Translations under genes and position numbers: made by a program
Notes under the pieces: generated by a model
What the model was told of the DNA's origin: nothing
The model's database searches: none
The model's input: the letters and a program-made list of their open reading frames with translations, nothing else
NCBI RefSeq assembly: GCF_000758525.1
Contig: NZ_CP009241.1
Location: 7,111,501 to 7,175,500, forward strand
Length of the DNA: 64,000 nt
From: Paenibacillus sp. FSL H7-0357
Lineage (GTDB): Bacteria; Bacillota; Bacilli; Paenibacillales; Paenibacillaceae
Reading direction: 5' to 3'
Shown: piece after piece, positions 18,460-27,015 of the stretch
Layout: each line of letters begins with the position of its first letter
How positions within the stretch are numbered: the stretch's first letter is position 1

Positions 18460-19218
18460 TTACTGAGCTTTTGTCACTTTATCTTTCTCACGCATCACTT
18501 TTACTGCGAATTTCGGCAGCGCAAGCATTCTTTTATAGCGTGTCGGTTCTTTAAGAAGACGATATAACCATTCCGCTCTAAGTTTCTGGAAGGCAATGGG
18601 AGCCCGTTTGGTCTTGCCCGAGATCACATCAAAGCTCCCTCCGACCCCCATCATCACCGGAATGTTCAGTCTGGATTTATACTTGGCGATCCAAGGTTCC
18701 TGGCTGTCAGCGCCTCTGGCAACAAAGAGCAGATCCGGCTGAGCCTCCAGAATTCCAGAAATAATCTTTTCGTCGTCGTCGGGTCCAAAAAAACCATCAT
18801 GATATCCCGAGATTACGATCCCGGGATACTGAGTTTGTAACCGGGAAGACGTCTCGTGAATCACTTCCGGGGTAGAGCCCAGCAGATAGACCTTCCAGGT
18901 ATATCTTTCGCCTTGGCGCAGCAATTCATGTAAAAGATCAAATCCGGCCACACGCTCCGCTACGGGTTCACGACAATATTCCGCAGCCCACACGACGCCT
19001 GTCCCATCAGGCACCACCAGTTCCGCCGATTTCATGATCTCCATGTAAGCGGGATTCTCCAGCGCGGTCATAACCATGATCGGATTAGCAGTAATTACCT
19101 GATGCGGTTCACGGTTGCGGACAGCTTCTGTCAAATAAGCGACTGTGGCTTTCATATCGATTTTAGACACCCTGATGCCAAAAATTGGAACTGTAGGTAC
19201 CGGACTTTCTGCTTTCAC
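18460..19218 (-). CDS. tagA: WecG/TagA-family N-acetylmannosaminyltransferase (GT26)
   Basis: A cytoplasmic-face glycosyltransferase of 252 residues. The family adds ManNAc from UDP-ManNAc to GlcNAc-PP-undecaprenol, giving the ManNAc-GlcNAc disaccharide. Motifs seen: ITANPIMVMTALENPAY, VVPDGTGVVWAAEY, VYLLGSTPEVIHE, GYHDGFF and MGVGGSFDVISGKTKRAP. The frame can begin at TTG 19224, overlapping the csaB stop, but AAAGGA is 9 nt from the GTG at 19218 and only 3 nt from the TTG, so GTG is preferred. Tight spacing to csaB argues for co-transcription. Its donor sugar would come from the UDP-GlcNAc 2-epimerase encoded at 40501-41661. Confidence 0.93.
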   Translation of the reverse strand: MKAESPVPTVPIFGIRVSKIDMKATVAYLTEAVRNREPHQVITANPIMVMTALENPAYMEIMKSAELVVPDGTGVVWAAEYCREPVAERVAGFDLLHELLRQGERYTWKVYLLGSTPEVIHETSSRLQTQYPGIVISGYHDGFFGPDDDEKIISGILEAQPDLLFVARGADSQEPWIAKYKSRLNIPVMMGVGGSFDVISGKTKRAPIAFQKLRAEWLYRLLKEPTRYKRMLALPKFAVKVMREKDKVTKAQ

Positions 19219-19224
19219 TATCAA

Positions 19225-20358
19225 TCATCCTTTGCGGTGGAAATATTCAACAATTTGCCGGGCAGGAGCCTCGGCTTCTTCTACTAAAGCAGCAATTAGC
19301 GGCTCGCGCTTACGTTTCCAATCATCTCCTGCTTCCAGAAGATGAAGGACTTCAGCGGCAACTTCTCCGCCGTCCAGCGAAGTCGTAGAACCGATGGGCC
19401 GACAGTCGATCCGCTCAAGAAAGTGATCGATCTTAGGATCATAGGAGATCCCCATCAGCGGCACACGCCTTCCGGCAGCATAGATGAGACTGTGCAGCCG
19501 CATCCCGATCAGCATATCGCATTCTCCTACCTCGCGCAACATCTGCCGGGGATGGAGCGCATCTTCACAGATGCTGATCCTGCCGCCCTGACGCGCAATA
19601 CCTTCCTCCAGTTTCTGCATCACATAACGGGAAGCCTCATTATCTGAGGAATGATGGAAAGGCAGGAAGCGCAGATGCAGCGGAACTTGCCCACAGGCTT
19701 TTAGCAGGCCTTGCGCAATGGCATCCAATTCCTTACGGGACTGCTCCCAGTAACGCACCGATATCCCGACGGTCTTCAATGCAGTATCGCGGGTAATCTC
19801 CTCTAAGGGTTGGAAACCCTCGGGAAGAGAGAGTCCCATCACAGGATCAGGAACAACCTCAACAAGTTCCCGGTCAAGACCCATAGTCTGCAGCAACTGG
19901 CGAGATTGCTCATCCCGCACAGACACATAGCTGCATTTGCGGAAAACGGATTTGATCAACGGATGGAACAGCTTCCGGTTTACCGGACCAATGCCCTGGG
20001 CATAAATATATGTCGGCTTTCTCATCCATTGAGCCAGCTTTATAATCCCCAGGTAATAAGGAATACTCTTGCTGCCCGTCACATCCTGCAGCAGGCTTCC
20101 GCCGCCGCTGATGAGACCTGCACTCTCGAAAATGGCCTGGCGTACCTCACCCAGCTTCATCCGGTGGACAGCTTTCACACCATAAGTAGCCGTTGTCCAC
20201 TCCGGATCAATGGATAATACAACAGGTTCAACCGGTATGCCGGCAGCTTGTGAATGCTTCTGCAGCGCATCTAGAATAGACTGCAGCACTGCCTCATCCC
20301 CGCTGTTGCGGAAACCATAATAGCCGGAGAGGATTATTTTTTGAGCAGCGGCGACCAT
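19225..20358 (-). CDS. csaB: Polysaccharide pyruvyl transferase CsaB
   Basis: CsaB adds pyruvate ketals to the secondary cell wall polymer; these are the ligand recognised by SLH domains. The 377-residue product has the family N-terminus IILSGYYGFRNSGDEAVLQS, then GLISGGGSLLQDVTG, YIYAQGIGP, VSVRDEQSRQLL and a C-terminal GMRLHSLIYAAGRRVPLMGISYD spanning two motifs. The frame extends to 20388, but AAGGGTG lies 9 nt before the ATG at 20358, which overlaps the DUF5693 gene by 25 bp. It is the functional link between this locus and the three SLH proteins nearby. Confidence 0.95.
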   Translation of the reverse strand: MVAAAQKIILSGYYGFRNSGDEAVLQSILDALQKHSQAAGIPVEPVVLSIDPEWTTATYGVKAVHRMKLGEVRQAIFESAGLISGGGSLLQDVTGSKSIPYYLGIIKLAQWMRKPTYIYAQGIGPVNRKLFHPLIKSVFRKCSYVSVRDEQSRQLLQTMGLDRELVEVVPDPVMGLSLPEGFQPLEEITRDTALKTVGISVRYWEQSRKELDAIAQGLLKACGQVPLHLRFLPFHHSSDNEASRYVMQKLEEGIARQGGRISICEDALHPRQMLREVGECDMLIGMRLHSLIYAAGRRVPLMGISYDPKIDHFLERIDCRPIGSTTSLDGGEVAAEVLHLLEAGDDWKRKREPLIAALVEEAEAPARQIVEYFHRKG

Positions 20359-22370
20359 CGTTTCCAACACCCTTCTGCAATCTGCCATACGCCAACGGCG
20401 ATAAGCCCGATAATCAGACCAATTCCCAGCCCAAGCAATCCGCGGATCAGGGAGATCAACACAGGAGAATGGATATGGGCAAAGGTATCCACCATCGAAA
20501 GCTGGCCGATAACCGCAATAATCATAATAAACGCAGCATTCCGGTATTTATAGGCCATGAAAGCACCTAAAATGAACAGCGGATGTGCCAGCAGGAATTC
20601 TTTATTGCGCGGCCGGATATTAACTGTATTCTCCAGGAAGGTCCGGAGAGTCATCTCCAATGGACTTACACTGCCGCTGTTGCCGGTCCGGGTTAAGTAA
20701 TACCAGCCCATGATCGCCAGAACGCCGGCAGCGATAACCATTATGAGTGTAATGGGAGTACGCAGCAGCTGGCCTGTCTTGCTAAAAGTGAATTCACCAC
20801 GGTACAGAAGCACATACAGCGCAGTCAAGGCAATCGGCGCCAAGTGCAGCAGGCTGACACCACGGAACTGATTGAGCACAAGGCTGTACGTAATGTTGTT
20901 CAGAAGTGCAATTACAAACGGTACGGCACTAAGCGAGATCAGTGCTGTCTTCACATAAAGTACAAGACTGTGCACCAAACGCCGCTTGGGACTCATGACC
21001 GTATAGGTTAGTTTATTGGTTCGAAGCGGCGGCCCCTGTTCATTAATTTTGCGGATCGCCATTACTGTCGCCACAGTCGGGGCGCTGATAGCTACCGCAA
21101 GTGCCAACGCCTGTTCAAAAAGCTGAGGCTTTACTACAAGCAGTCCGGCACTTCCCAGCAATCCCAGTACCCAGGCAGGAAGTGTGAGCCATGGAATGAA
21201 AAAAGAGACAAGCAAAGCAACCATGGATACCGCACCAATTACAGCCCCAAGCTTGAAATAACGCTGATAGGAGGAGTCTACAACTTCAAAAGCCGTAGCT
21301 TGTCCCAGGGTAAAACCGTTATCCTCAATTTTATCTACAGCACCCCCGGGATCGCTTAGACTCGTTATGAGGTTATCCAACGTGTCGGTCACCTGAGCTT
21401 TAGCGGTGTTTCTTGCCGGAATCGTATTGAGATAAATCATCCGGATATTACGGTCTTTGGTTGCAAGCGCGAAACGGTCAGCAATGATTTCCGGTGACAA
21501 GCCAGAATCTTTTTCACTGAGAGAATACAACCGTGCGACGTTATAATCGAGCTCATAGGCGAGTTTATTAAAACCTTTTTGCTGGGCCTTAATATTCTCA
21601 ATTGCAGCAATCCCCATTCCGCGTTCCTTCATAAGTTTTCCAAAGGCGTCTAAACTCTTTAAGTCAGCGTCATCATTATATCCCTTGACCGACTCGCCTT
21701 CGAAAAGAATCCGCTTGACCCCGAGTTCCTCATAGCGGTCCAGCAGTTTCTGTACTGCTTCCTGGTTATACTTTAAGGAGTCCACTAGACGGGGGACAAT
21801 GTTGAACCCTTTGCCATGCAGCATGTCCAGCGTCATCGGATCCGGCTGTAGCGGTTTCATTGTAGCATCTTCAATCGGAGTCTTGATGATCAGACCCTGC
21901 TGTCCGCGGAAACTCCAGTCCTCCGTTCCAATGTCAAGACCGCTGAACGCTTCACGTATCATTGCCGAGAGTGCATCACTATTATCTGCGCTCGTAAAGA
22001 GGACATATGTATAGTTCTCATTCTCCGGAATCACAGTGTCGGTAAGATTAGCGATATCAGCCGCTCCCCATAACATCAAACGGCGGGCCTTACGGTAATC
22101 CTCAAGCGTACTTTCATAAATTGCCATGCTCTGAACGCCGGCATCCTTTAAACGGTCAAGCTGGTCGGAAATATAATCCTTCGGATTAGAGCGGTAGCTG
22201 GCCACTTCAACCAGATCGCGGTAATCAAATACAAATTCAACCGTTTTGGATGATTTCTCCGTCTGCAGCCGGTCATAAACAACCGGGAGCGCAGCCAAGA
22301 CACCAATTATTACGATAATCCACAACCACTTTCGCGAAGCTATATTCCATCGTTGCCATTTCTGCTGCAC
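20334..22370 (-). CDS. DUF5693-family polytopic membrane protein
   Basis: A 678-residue integral membrane protein of unknown biochemical role. One transmembrane segment (about 15-35) is followed by a large probably extracellular domain of ~350 residues (YRDLVEVASYRSNPKDYI, AGVQSMAIYEST, LYSLSEKDSGLSPEIIADRFALA) and then about nine hydrophobic segments from residue ~385 to the C-terminus. The extracellular part resembles the DUF5693 family. I placed the start at GTG 22370 because GAGGAGG is 8 nt before it; the upstream GTG at 22391 has no Shine-Dalgarno. It overlaps csaB by 25 bp, so translational coupling is likely, and a role in assembly, export or modification of the pyruvylated polymer is inferred from that context. 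Confidence 0.85.
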   Translation of the reverse strand: MQQKWQRWNIASRKWLWIIVIIGVLAALPVVYDRLQTEKSSKTVEFVFDYRDLVEVASYRSNPKDYISDQLDRLKDAGVQSMAIYESTLEDYRKARRLMLWGAADIANLTDTVIPENENYTYVLFTSADNSDALSAMIREAFSGLDIGTEDWSFRGQQGLIIKTPIEDATMKPLQPDPMTLDMLHGKGFNIVPRLVDSLKYNQEAVQKLLDRYEELGVKRILFEGESVKGYNDDADLKSLDAFGKLMKERGMGIAAIENIKAQQKGFNKLAYELDYNVARLYSLSEKDSGLSPEIIADRFALATKDRNIRMIYLNTIPARNTAKAQVTDTLDNLITSLSDPGGAVDKIEDNGFTLGQATAFEVVDSSYQRYFKLGAVIGAVSMVALLVSFFIPWLTLPAWVLGLLGSAGLLVVKPQLFEQALALAVAISAPTVATVMAIRKINEQGPPLRTNKLTYTVMSPKRRLVHSLVLYVKTALISLSAVPFVIALLNNITYSLVLNQFRGVSLLHLAPIALTALYVLLYRGEFTFSKTGQLLRTPITLIMVIAAGVLAIMGWYYLTRTGNSGSVSPLEMTLRTFLENTVNIRPRNKEFLLAHPLFILGAFMAYKYRNAAFIMIIAVIGQLSMVDTFAHIHSPVLISLIRGLLGLGIGLIIGLIAVGVWQIAEGCWKRWSPLLKK

Positions 22371-22466
22371 CAAAAGTACCTCCTCTTTCACTTTGAAGCC
22401 TAGTACCGTTTATAAAACAGTCTTCACTGCCAAGCTACATATTAATTAAAATCGCTCTAAACTCAA

Positions 22467-22511
22467 GCAGAAACGGATGTGCATCCGGTTAGGAGCAGTA
22501 TCCGTTTCTGC
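22467..22511. repeat. Inverted repeat 3' of pgcA, possibly a diverged relative of the dispersed repeat
   Basis: Perfect 12 bp arms GCAGAAACGGAT and ATCCGTTTCTGC (22467-22478 and 22500-22511) lie 20 nt after the pgcA stop. There is no good T-tract, so it may be a weak terminator or an mRNA-end stabiliser. The arms share GAAACGG/CCGTTTC and GTATCCGTTTC with the hairpin half of the dispersed repeat at 30742-30846. Confidence 0.6.
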
Positions 22512-22531
22512 GGGAAGTTAGCTATCTCGTA

Positions 22532-24250
22532 TTATTTCCCGTCAACGCGGGCCATAACCTGCTGCGTAAGTGCAGCAACCTTATCCTTGGCATTCTGGAG
22601 CGATTCACCGCGAACCGCAAAGTACACCTTGATCTTCGGCTCTGTACCGGAAGGCCGCAGGCAGAACCATGAGCCGTCGGATAACAGATACTTCAGCACA
22701 TTTTCCTTAGGCAGGCCATTCAGCCCCAGAGAGTAATCCAGAACCTCGCTTACAGAAGCACCTGCGATTTCCTGCGGGGGATTGCTGCGCCAGTCATCCA
22801 TGATTGCCTGAATCTGGGCTACACCGTCTTTACCCTTCAACGTCCGTGATTCCAGACTTTCCAGGAAGAACCCAAACTTGCTGTACAGCTCCTGAAGCAC
22901 ATCATAAAGCGTCTTGCCTTGAGCTTTGTAATACGCCCCAGCTTCTGCAATCAGCATGGAAGCCAGAACGGCATCCTTGTCCCGGGCATAATTGCCGGCA
23001 AGATAACCATAACTCTCTTCGTAACCGAAGAGGTACGTGTATTCCCCGGACTGTTCGAACTGGGTCATTTTCTCCCCGATATATTTGAAGCCGGTCAGCG
23101 TATTGAATACAGTAGCGCCATAATGCTCGGCAACCGCTGCGCCCATTTCACTCGTCACGATGGTCTTGACAACAGCACCGTTCTTCGGCAGCTTGCCTTG
23201 TTCCTGCAAACGGCTCAGGTAGTAATGGATCATCAGGGCCCCGGACTGGTTACCAGATAAAACAACGAAGTTCCCTTCATTGTCCCGTACGACGGCCCCC
23301 ATCCGGTCTGCATCAGGGTCGGTACCGATCAGCAGGTCGGCATTCAATTCTTCGCCAAGTTTTATAGCCAGGGTAAAGGCTTCCCGCTCCTCGGGATTCG
23401 GTGATTTCACCGTCGAGAACTCAGAATCCGGCTGCTCCTGCTCTGGCACCACATGGACCTGCGTAAAGCCGATCTTCTTCAGTACACTGCGGACCGGCAA
23501 ATTGCCCGTTCCATGCAGCGGAGTGTACACAATCTTGAAATCTTTGCCAAGAGTAGAAGCGATCTCTTCACGGGCAACACTCACAGCAGCTACTGTATCT
23601 GTAAAAGCTTCGTCTTCTTTCTCTCCCAGCCAATGCAGCAAGCCTTGACTTTCTGCATCTTCACGGGAAATCCGCTTTACACCATTGAAGGAATCAACCT
23701 CCAATATGTAGGAAATGACTTTCTCCGCCTCGTCCGGCACCAGCTGTCCACCTTCAGCATTATAAACTTTATAGCCGTTGTATTCCGGCGGGTTATGGCT
23801 TGCTGTGATAACAACGCCACCTGACGCCTTCAAATGACGGACAGTAAAGGAAAGCTGCGGCGTCGAACGCAGGGATGGAAACAGATGCGCCTCAATACCG
23901 TTGCCGGCCAGCACAAGGGCTGCCTCCAGCGTAAATTCGGGTGAGAAGCGGCGGGAGTCATGCGCGATGACTACGGAAGGTCTGCCTTCTCCAGTATGCT
24001 GCTCCAGTATATAATTAGCGAAACCTTGAGTGGCCCGGCCTACTGTATATCGGTTGATCCGGTTGCTGCCTGCGCCGATAACCCCGCGCAATCCGCCTGT
24101 GCCGAACTCCAAATCTCTATAAAAGCGTTCTTCCAGTTCCTGTTTTTCATTCGCAAGAAGGTTAAGTTCTGCCTTCGTGTTCTCATCCACAGAAGGGTCC
24201 TGCAGCCAACGTGTCAATGTTTCTAGCGCTTTCGGGCTTAATTCAGTCAT
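22532..24250 (-). CDS. pgcA: Phosphosugar mutase, alpha-phosphoglucomutase type
   Basis: Interconverts glucose-1-phosphate and glucose-6-phosphate (some relatives act on mannose phosphates), supplying UDP-glucose for wall polymers and glycolipids. At 572 residues it matches the long Firmicute form. Domains in order: N-terminal GTGGLRGVIGAGSNRIN, active-site serine loop ITASHNPPEYNGYK (about 140-153), metal loop GTDPDADRMG (about 305), sugar-binding loop FGYEESYGYLAG (about 405) and the phosphate-binding RPSGTEPKIKVYF near the C-terminus. AAGGAGA precedes the ATG by 7 nt. It lies upstream of the csaB operon but is separated by 160 bp and an inverted repeat, so co-transcription is uncertain. 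Confidence 0.93.
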   Translation of the reverse strand: MTELSPKALETLTRWLQDPSVDENTKAELNLLANEKQELEERFYRDLEFGTGGLRGVIGAGSNRINRYTVGRATQGFANYILEQHTGEGRPSVVIAHDSRRFSPEFTLEAALVLAGNGIEAHLFPSLRSTPQLSFTVRHLKASGGVVITASHNPPEYNGYKVYNAEGGQLVPDEAEKVISYILEVDSFNGVKRISREDAESQGLLHWLGEKEDEAFTDTVAAVSVAREEIASTLGKDFKIVYTPLHGTGNLPVRSVLKKIGFTQVHVVPEQEQPDSEFSTVKSPNPEEREAFTLAIKLGEELNADLLIGTDPDADRMGAVVRDNEGNFVVLSGNQSGALMIHYYLSRLQEQGKLPKNGAVVKTIVTSEMGAAVAEHYGATVFNTLTGFKYIGEKMTQFEQSGEYTYLFGYEESYGYLAGNYARDKDAVLASMLIAEAGAYYKAQGKTLYDVLQELYSKFGFFLESLESRTLKGKDGVAQIQAIMDDWRSNPPQEIAGASVSEVLDYSLGLNGLPKENVLKYLLSDGSWFCLRPSGTEPKIKVYFAVRGESLQNAKDKVAALTQQVMARVDGK

Positions 24251-24298
24251 ATGAATCTCTCCTTATCCATATTATGATATATGATTGTATAACAGGTG

Positions 24299-24721
24299 CT
24301 AGCTGAGCGCGAACATAATTTCGCCAGAGGCTACAATCTTGCCCTCCACCTTCGCGGTGGCTTGGCCTTTTCCGATGCTGCCTTTAAGCCGGGTAATCTC
24401 CACCTCAAGCGTTAGCGTATCTCCCGGTACTACCTGGCCACGGAAACGGAAACCGTCCAGTCCGGCCAGAAAACCGATTTTGCCCCGGTTGGCTTCAAGT
24501 CCCAGAATAGCTACGGCGCCTACCTGTGCAAGAGCTTCTGTAATCAGAACGCCGGGCATTACCGGATAACCCGGAAAGTGACCGGTGAAGAACGGTTCAT
24601 TTACCGTCACATTTTTGATGCCGACAGCCCGTTTGCCCATTTCTATTTCTGTAATTTTGTCCACCAGCAGAAATGGAGGCCGATGGGGTATTATTTCTTG
24701 AATTTGATTGATATCCAGCAT
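24299..24721 (-). CDS. fabZ: 3-hydroxyacyl-ACP dehydratase FabZ
   Basis: FabZ dehydrates 3-hydroxyacyl-ACP to trans-2-enoyl-ACP in type II fatty acid synthesis. The 140-residue product has the hot-dog fold signature: [14 protein letters not shown] at the N-terminus, catalytic His48 in [12 protein letters not shown] and catalytic Glu62 in [11 protein letters not shown]. The frame reaches back to 24763, but the family N-terminus [16 protein letters not shown] and AAAGGAGC 9 nt upstream fix the start at 24721. No FapR-type operator was seen upstream. Same gene position as in Bacillus, downstream of flhO-flhP. Confidence 0.96.
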   Translation of the reverse strand: MLDINQIQEIIPHRPPFLLVDKITEIEMGKRAVGIKNVTVNEPFFTGHFPGYPVMPGVLITEALAQVGAVAILGLEANRGKIGFLAGLDGFRFRGQVVPGDTLTLEVEITRLKGSIGKGQATAKVEGKIVASGEIMFALS

Positions 24722-25014
24722 TGTCGCAAAGCTCCTTTCGGATGTAACCGCGTGTTTAAACAATCCGCTGGGCAGTACTTTGATTTTATTCTTTTACAAA
24801 GTCTGCATAAATATTGGCGGCTTCGGTAAAAACTATAATTATCCTTCACCACCTGCAGCAGTGGAGGTTAAGATAAGGGGCTTTCTCCACCGCACGCGGC
24901 AGCATGGCGGAGAGGGCCCTTTTTGGCGTTCCTTGGTCCCCAATCATTATACATTTTCCAGTATAAAAAAGAAAACTCCCTTAGACAACCAGGGAGCTTT
25001 AAAACACCTCATAT
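24722..25014. other. Intergenic region between the EpuA-like gene and fabZ
   Basis: It holds the terminator at 24963-25001 and about 240 bp upstream of fabZ. A GC-rich block (24880-24925) with short self-complementary stretches lies in the middle. I see no gene, no confident promoter pair and no known riboswitch. Confidence 0.5.
24963..25001 (-). terminator. Rho-independent terminator after the mbl-flhO-flhP group
   Basis: On the minus strand AGCTCCCT (24991-24998) pairs with AGGGAGTT (24974-24981) around a 9 nt loop, followed by TTCTTTTTT. It lies about 15 nt after the stop of the EpuA-like gene. Confidence 0.85.
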
Positions 25015-25245
25015 TTAAGGTGCGAACACCAAATCATATACATGCTTCCAGGTACTCCACAGAAGCACATCACTGAATTCCTTTTTGCCTAGAACGACGT
25101 AACCGACCACAAGACCACTCGCAAGCGCAGCTACAAGCAGCAAGGGAATCATAATCCACTGGATAATGGCCCATATGGATACTCCACGCTTCTTCACCGG
25201 CTGCCGTTGATCTTCTTCCGGTTTCTTATTGTCCTGACGACTCAT
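25015..25245 (-). CDS. EpuA-like small membrane protein (often labelled DNA-directed RNA polymerase subunit beta)
   Basis: A 76-residue protein with a charged cytoplasmic N-terminus (MSRQDNKKPEEDQRQPVKKR), one transmembrane helix (about 26-48, IIQWIMIPLLLVAALASGLVVGY) and a short outside tail. This fits the EpuA family, which databases often mislabel as an RNA polymerase beta subunit because of a fusion in some species; it has no polymerase features. It starts 8 nt after flhP with AGGTGAAGGA as ribosome binding site, so it is translated from the flhO-flhP message. Function unknown. Confidence 0.85.
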   Translation of the reverse strand: MSRQDNKKPEEDQRQPVKKRGVSIWAIIQWIMIPLLLVAALASGLVVGYVVLGKKEFSDVLLWSTWKHVYDLVFAP

Positions 25246-25253
25246 TCCTTCAC

Positions 25254-26075
25254 CTACCCACGCATAGAATTGGCCAGGCCAAGCATCTGGTCACTGGAGG
25301 AAAGTGCCCGTGAGACAAGCTGATAGGTGCGCTGAATCTGCATCATTTCCGTTATTTCCTTGCTGAGGTCAACGTTGGACTGTTCCAGATATCCGGAACG
25401 CACTCCTACTGCTGAGGCTTCACCCGGTGCTCTTTGGAGGAAGGCTTGCTGCGCTGTGACTCCGTCAGCAAGCACGTAAAAATTACCGTCGACTGCCTGC
25501 ATCGCACTCTTGCTTAGCGGTTCTACAATCATAATTGTACCCGCTACCCGGGCCGGCGCATTCTCGCTGGTCTTCGTGAGCACCCGGCCGCTCTCATCAA
25601 TAGCGGCACTTACATTCGCAGGTACTGTTAAAGGGTTGCCGTCTGTATTCAATACAGGATTGCCTGTATTATCTACCAACATCATATTATCGGGGTTGGA
25701 CACATCCGGCGTAAAATGAAAATCCCCTTGCCGTGTATAAGCGGTAGCTCCATTCACCTGAACCCCAAATAACCCGTTACCTTGCAGCGCCAGATCCGTC
25801 GGATTCCCTGTTTCTTGAAGCGGACCCTCTTCCCAGTTGGTCTTAACCCCAGGCACACGGACCCCAAAGCCGATATTGAAGCCAAGCGGCATGCTGCGGC
25901 CGGGCTGATCGTAGTCTTTGGACTGCTGCTGAACACGGGTCAGAACGTCCTCAAACGAACCTTCTTTGCTCTTATAGCCATTGGTACTCATATTAGCAAA
26001 GTTATCCGCGATAATATCCAGACGCTGCTGAAGGCTGGACATTGAGACAGAAGCGCTGATTGCCGAATTGTTCAT
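25254..26075 (-). CDS. flhP: Flagellar hook-basal body protein, FlhP type
   Basis: A 273-residue flagellar rod or hook-basal-body family protein. The N-terminal rod signature is SMSSLQQRLDIIADNFANMSTNGYK, the middle has GNPTDLALQGNGLFGV and AYTRQGDFHF, and the C-terminus has the FlgG-like GYLEQSNVDLSKEITEMMQIQRTYQLVSR. These heptad-rich ends stack in the axial rod. GAGGGGG is 8 nt before the ATG. It follows flhO by 14 bp; the pair beside mbl matches Bacillus order. It acts outside the cytoplasmic membrane after export by the flagellar type III apparatus, so it has no signal peptide. Confidence 0.93.
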   Translation of the reverse strand: MNNSAISASVSMSSLQQRLDIIADNFANMSTNGYKSKEGSFEDVLTRVQQQSKDYDQPGRSMPLGFNIGFGVRVPGVKTNWEEGPLQETGNPTDLALQGNGLFGVQVNGATAYTRQGDFHFTPDVSNPDNMMLVDNTGNPVLNTDGNPLTVPANVSAAIDESGRVLTKTSENAPARVAGTIMIVEPLSKSAMQAVDGNFYVLADGVTAQQAFLQRAPGEASAVGVRSGYLEQSNVDLSKEITEMMQIQRTYQLVSRALSSSDQMLGLANSMRG

Positions 26076-26089
26076 GGATTAATCCCCCT

Positions 26090-26965
26090 CTATACTCTAC
26101 CGACTTCATTGACGGTCTTCTGCAGACTGGTGTCGTAGAATTGAATGACTTTCTGGTTCGCCTCATACGCCCGGTATGCAGCATTCATATCCACGGTTAC
26201 CTGGGTAGGGTCCACATTGGAATTCTCCAAATATCCCTGGCGCACCTGCAGGTTATCTCCTGCGTTAGCATAGCGGATTTCCGCAGCCTCAATATCATCG
26301 GCATGGAAGACACCGTTACCGTCGCGCACTAGTTCCTGCGGTCTCGTGATTACACTGACACCAATTTTGGTTCCGGAAGGAAGCCCTGTAGCCGTATTGA
26401 TCAGATTGCCCTGCCCGTCCACTTTAAGATTATCCTGCGGGCCTGTCAAGACCAGCGGGTTGCCGTTAGCATCCAGAACATTAAATCCTCCGGCGCTGAG
26501 CACCTGTCCGGTCGCGCTAACGCTGAAGCTTCCGTTGCGTGTATATAAATTATTGCCTTCGTTATCTTGAACGGTAAAAAATGCCTGCGGCCGGTAGATA
26601 ACCTCGCCTTCAGGAGTTACATATTTGCCCGACCCGTCAAAAGCTATGTTGTCTCCGGTAGCAGGGTCCGCGACCTGTAAGTCAGTAGACAAGGCAAAGT
26701 CAATCGACTTTCCGCTTTCAATCAGATCGCCCTGCAAATATTGGGAAACAGATTGTTCTGCAAAAACCCCTGTGTTGAGGCGGCCTACCGGCTTCGTGGT
26801 GCCGCCACTCATGGCTGAAATCAATACATCGGGAAAGGCATGGCTGACACTATCGACCTGCTTGTACCCCGTTGTATTCAGATTGGCAATGTTTTGCGTC
26901 GCCGTATCATGTCTGCGCTGCTGCGTGACCATCCCGGCAGCGGCCGTATATAATCCTCTAATCAT
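26090..26965 (-). CDS. flhO: Flagellar hook-basal body protein, FlhO type
   Basis: A 291-residue paralogue of the neighbouring FlhP and relative of FlgG/FlgF rod proteins. The N-terminus is MIRGLYTAAAGMVTQQRRHD followed by QNIANLNTTGYKQVD; the centre carries LYTRNGSFSVSATGQVLS; the C-terminus is GYLENSNVDPTQVTVDMNAAYRAYEANQK. GGAAGGGG lies 10 nt before the ATG. It follows mbl by 50 bp and precedes flhP by 14 bp, so mbl-flhO-flhP-EpuA may share a transcript ending at 24963-25001. Role inferred: distal rod or basal-body assembly. Confidence 0.93.
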   Translation of the reverse strand: MIRGLYTAAAGMVTQQRRHDTATQNIANLNTTGYKQVDSVSHAFPDVLISAMSGGTTKPVGRLNTGVFAEQSVSQYLQGDLIESGKSIDFALSTDLQVADPATGDNIAFDGSGKYVTPEGEVIYRPQAFFTVQDNEGNNLYTRNGSFSVSATGQVLSAGGFNVLDANGNPLVLTGPQDNLKVDGQGNLINTATGLPSGTKIGVSVITRPQELVRDGNGVFHADDIEAAEIRYANAGDNLQVRQGYLENSNVDPTQVTVDMNAAYRAYEANQKVIQFYDTSLQKTVNEVGRV

Positions 26966-27015
26966 GAGGGCAATTCCCCTTCCTGAATCTGCTATTATCC
27001 TTTATTATCGGCAGC

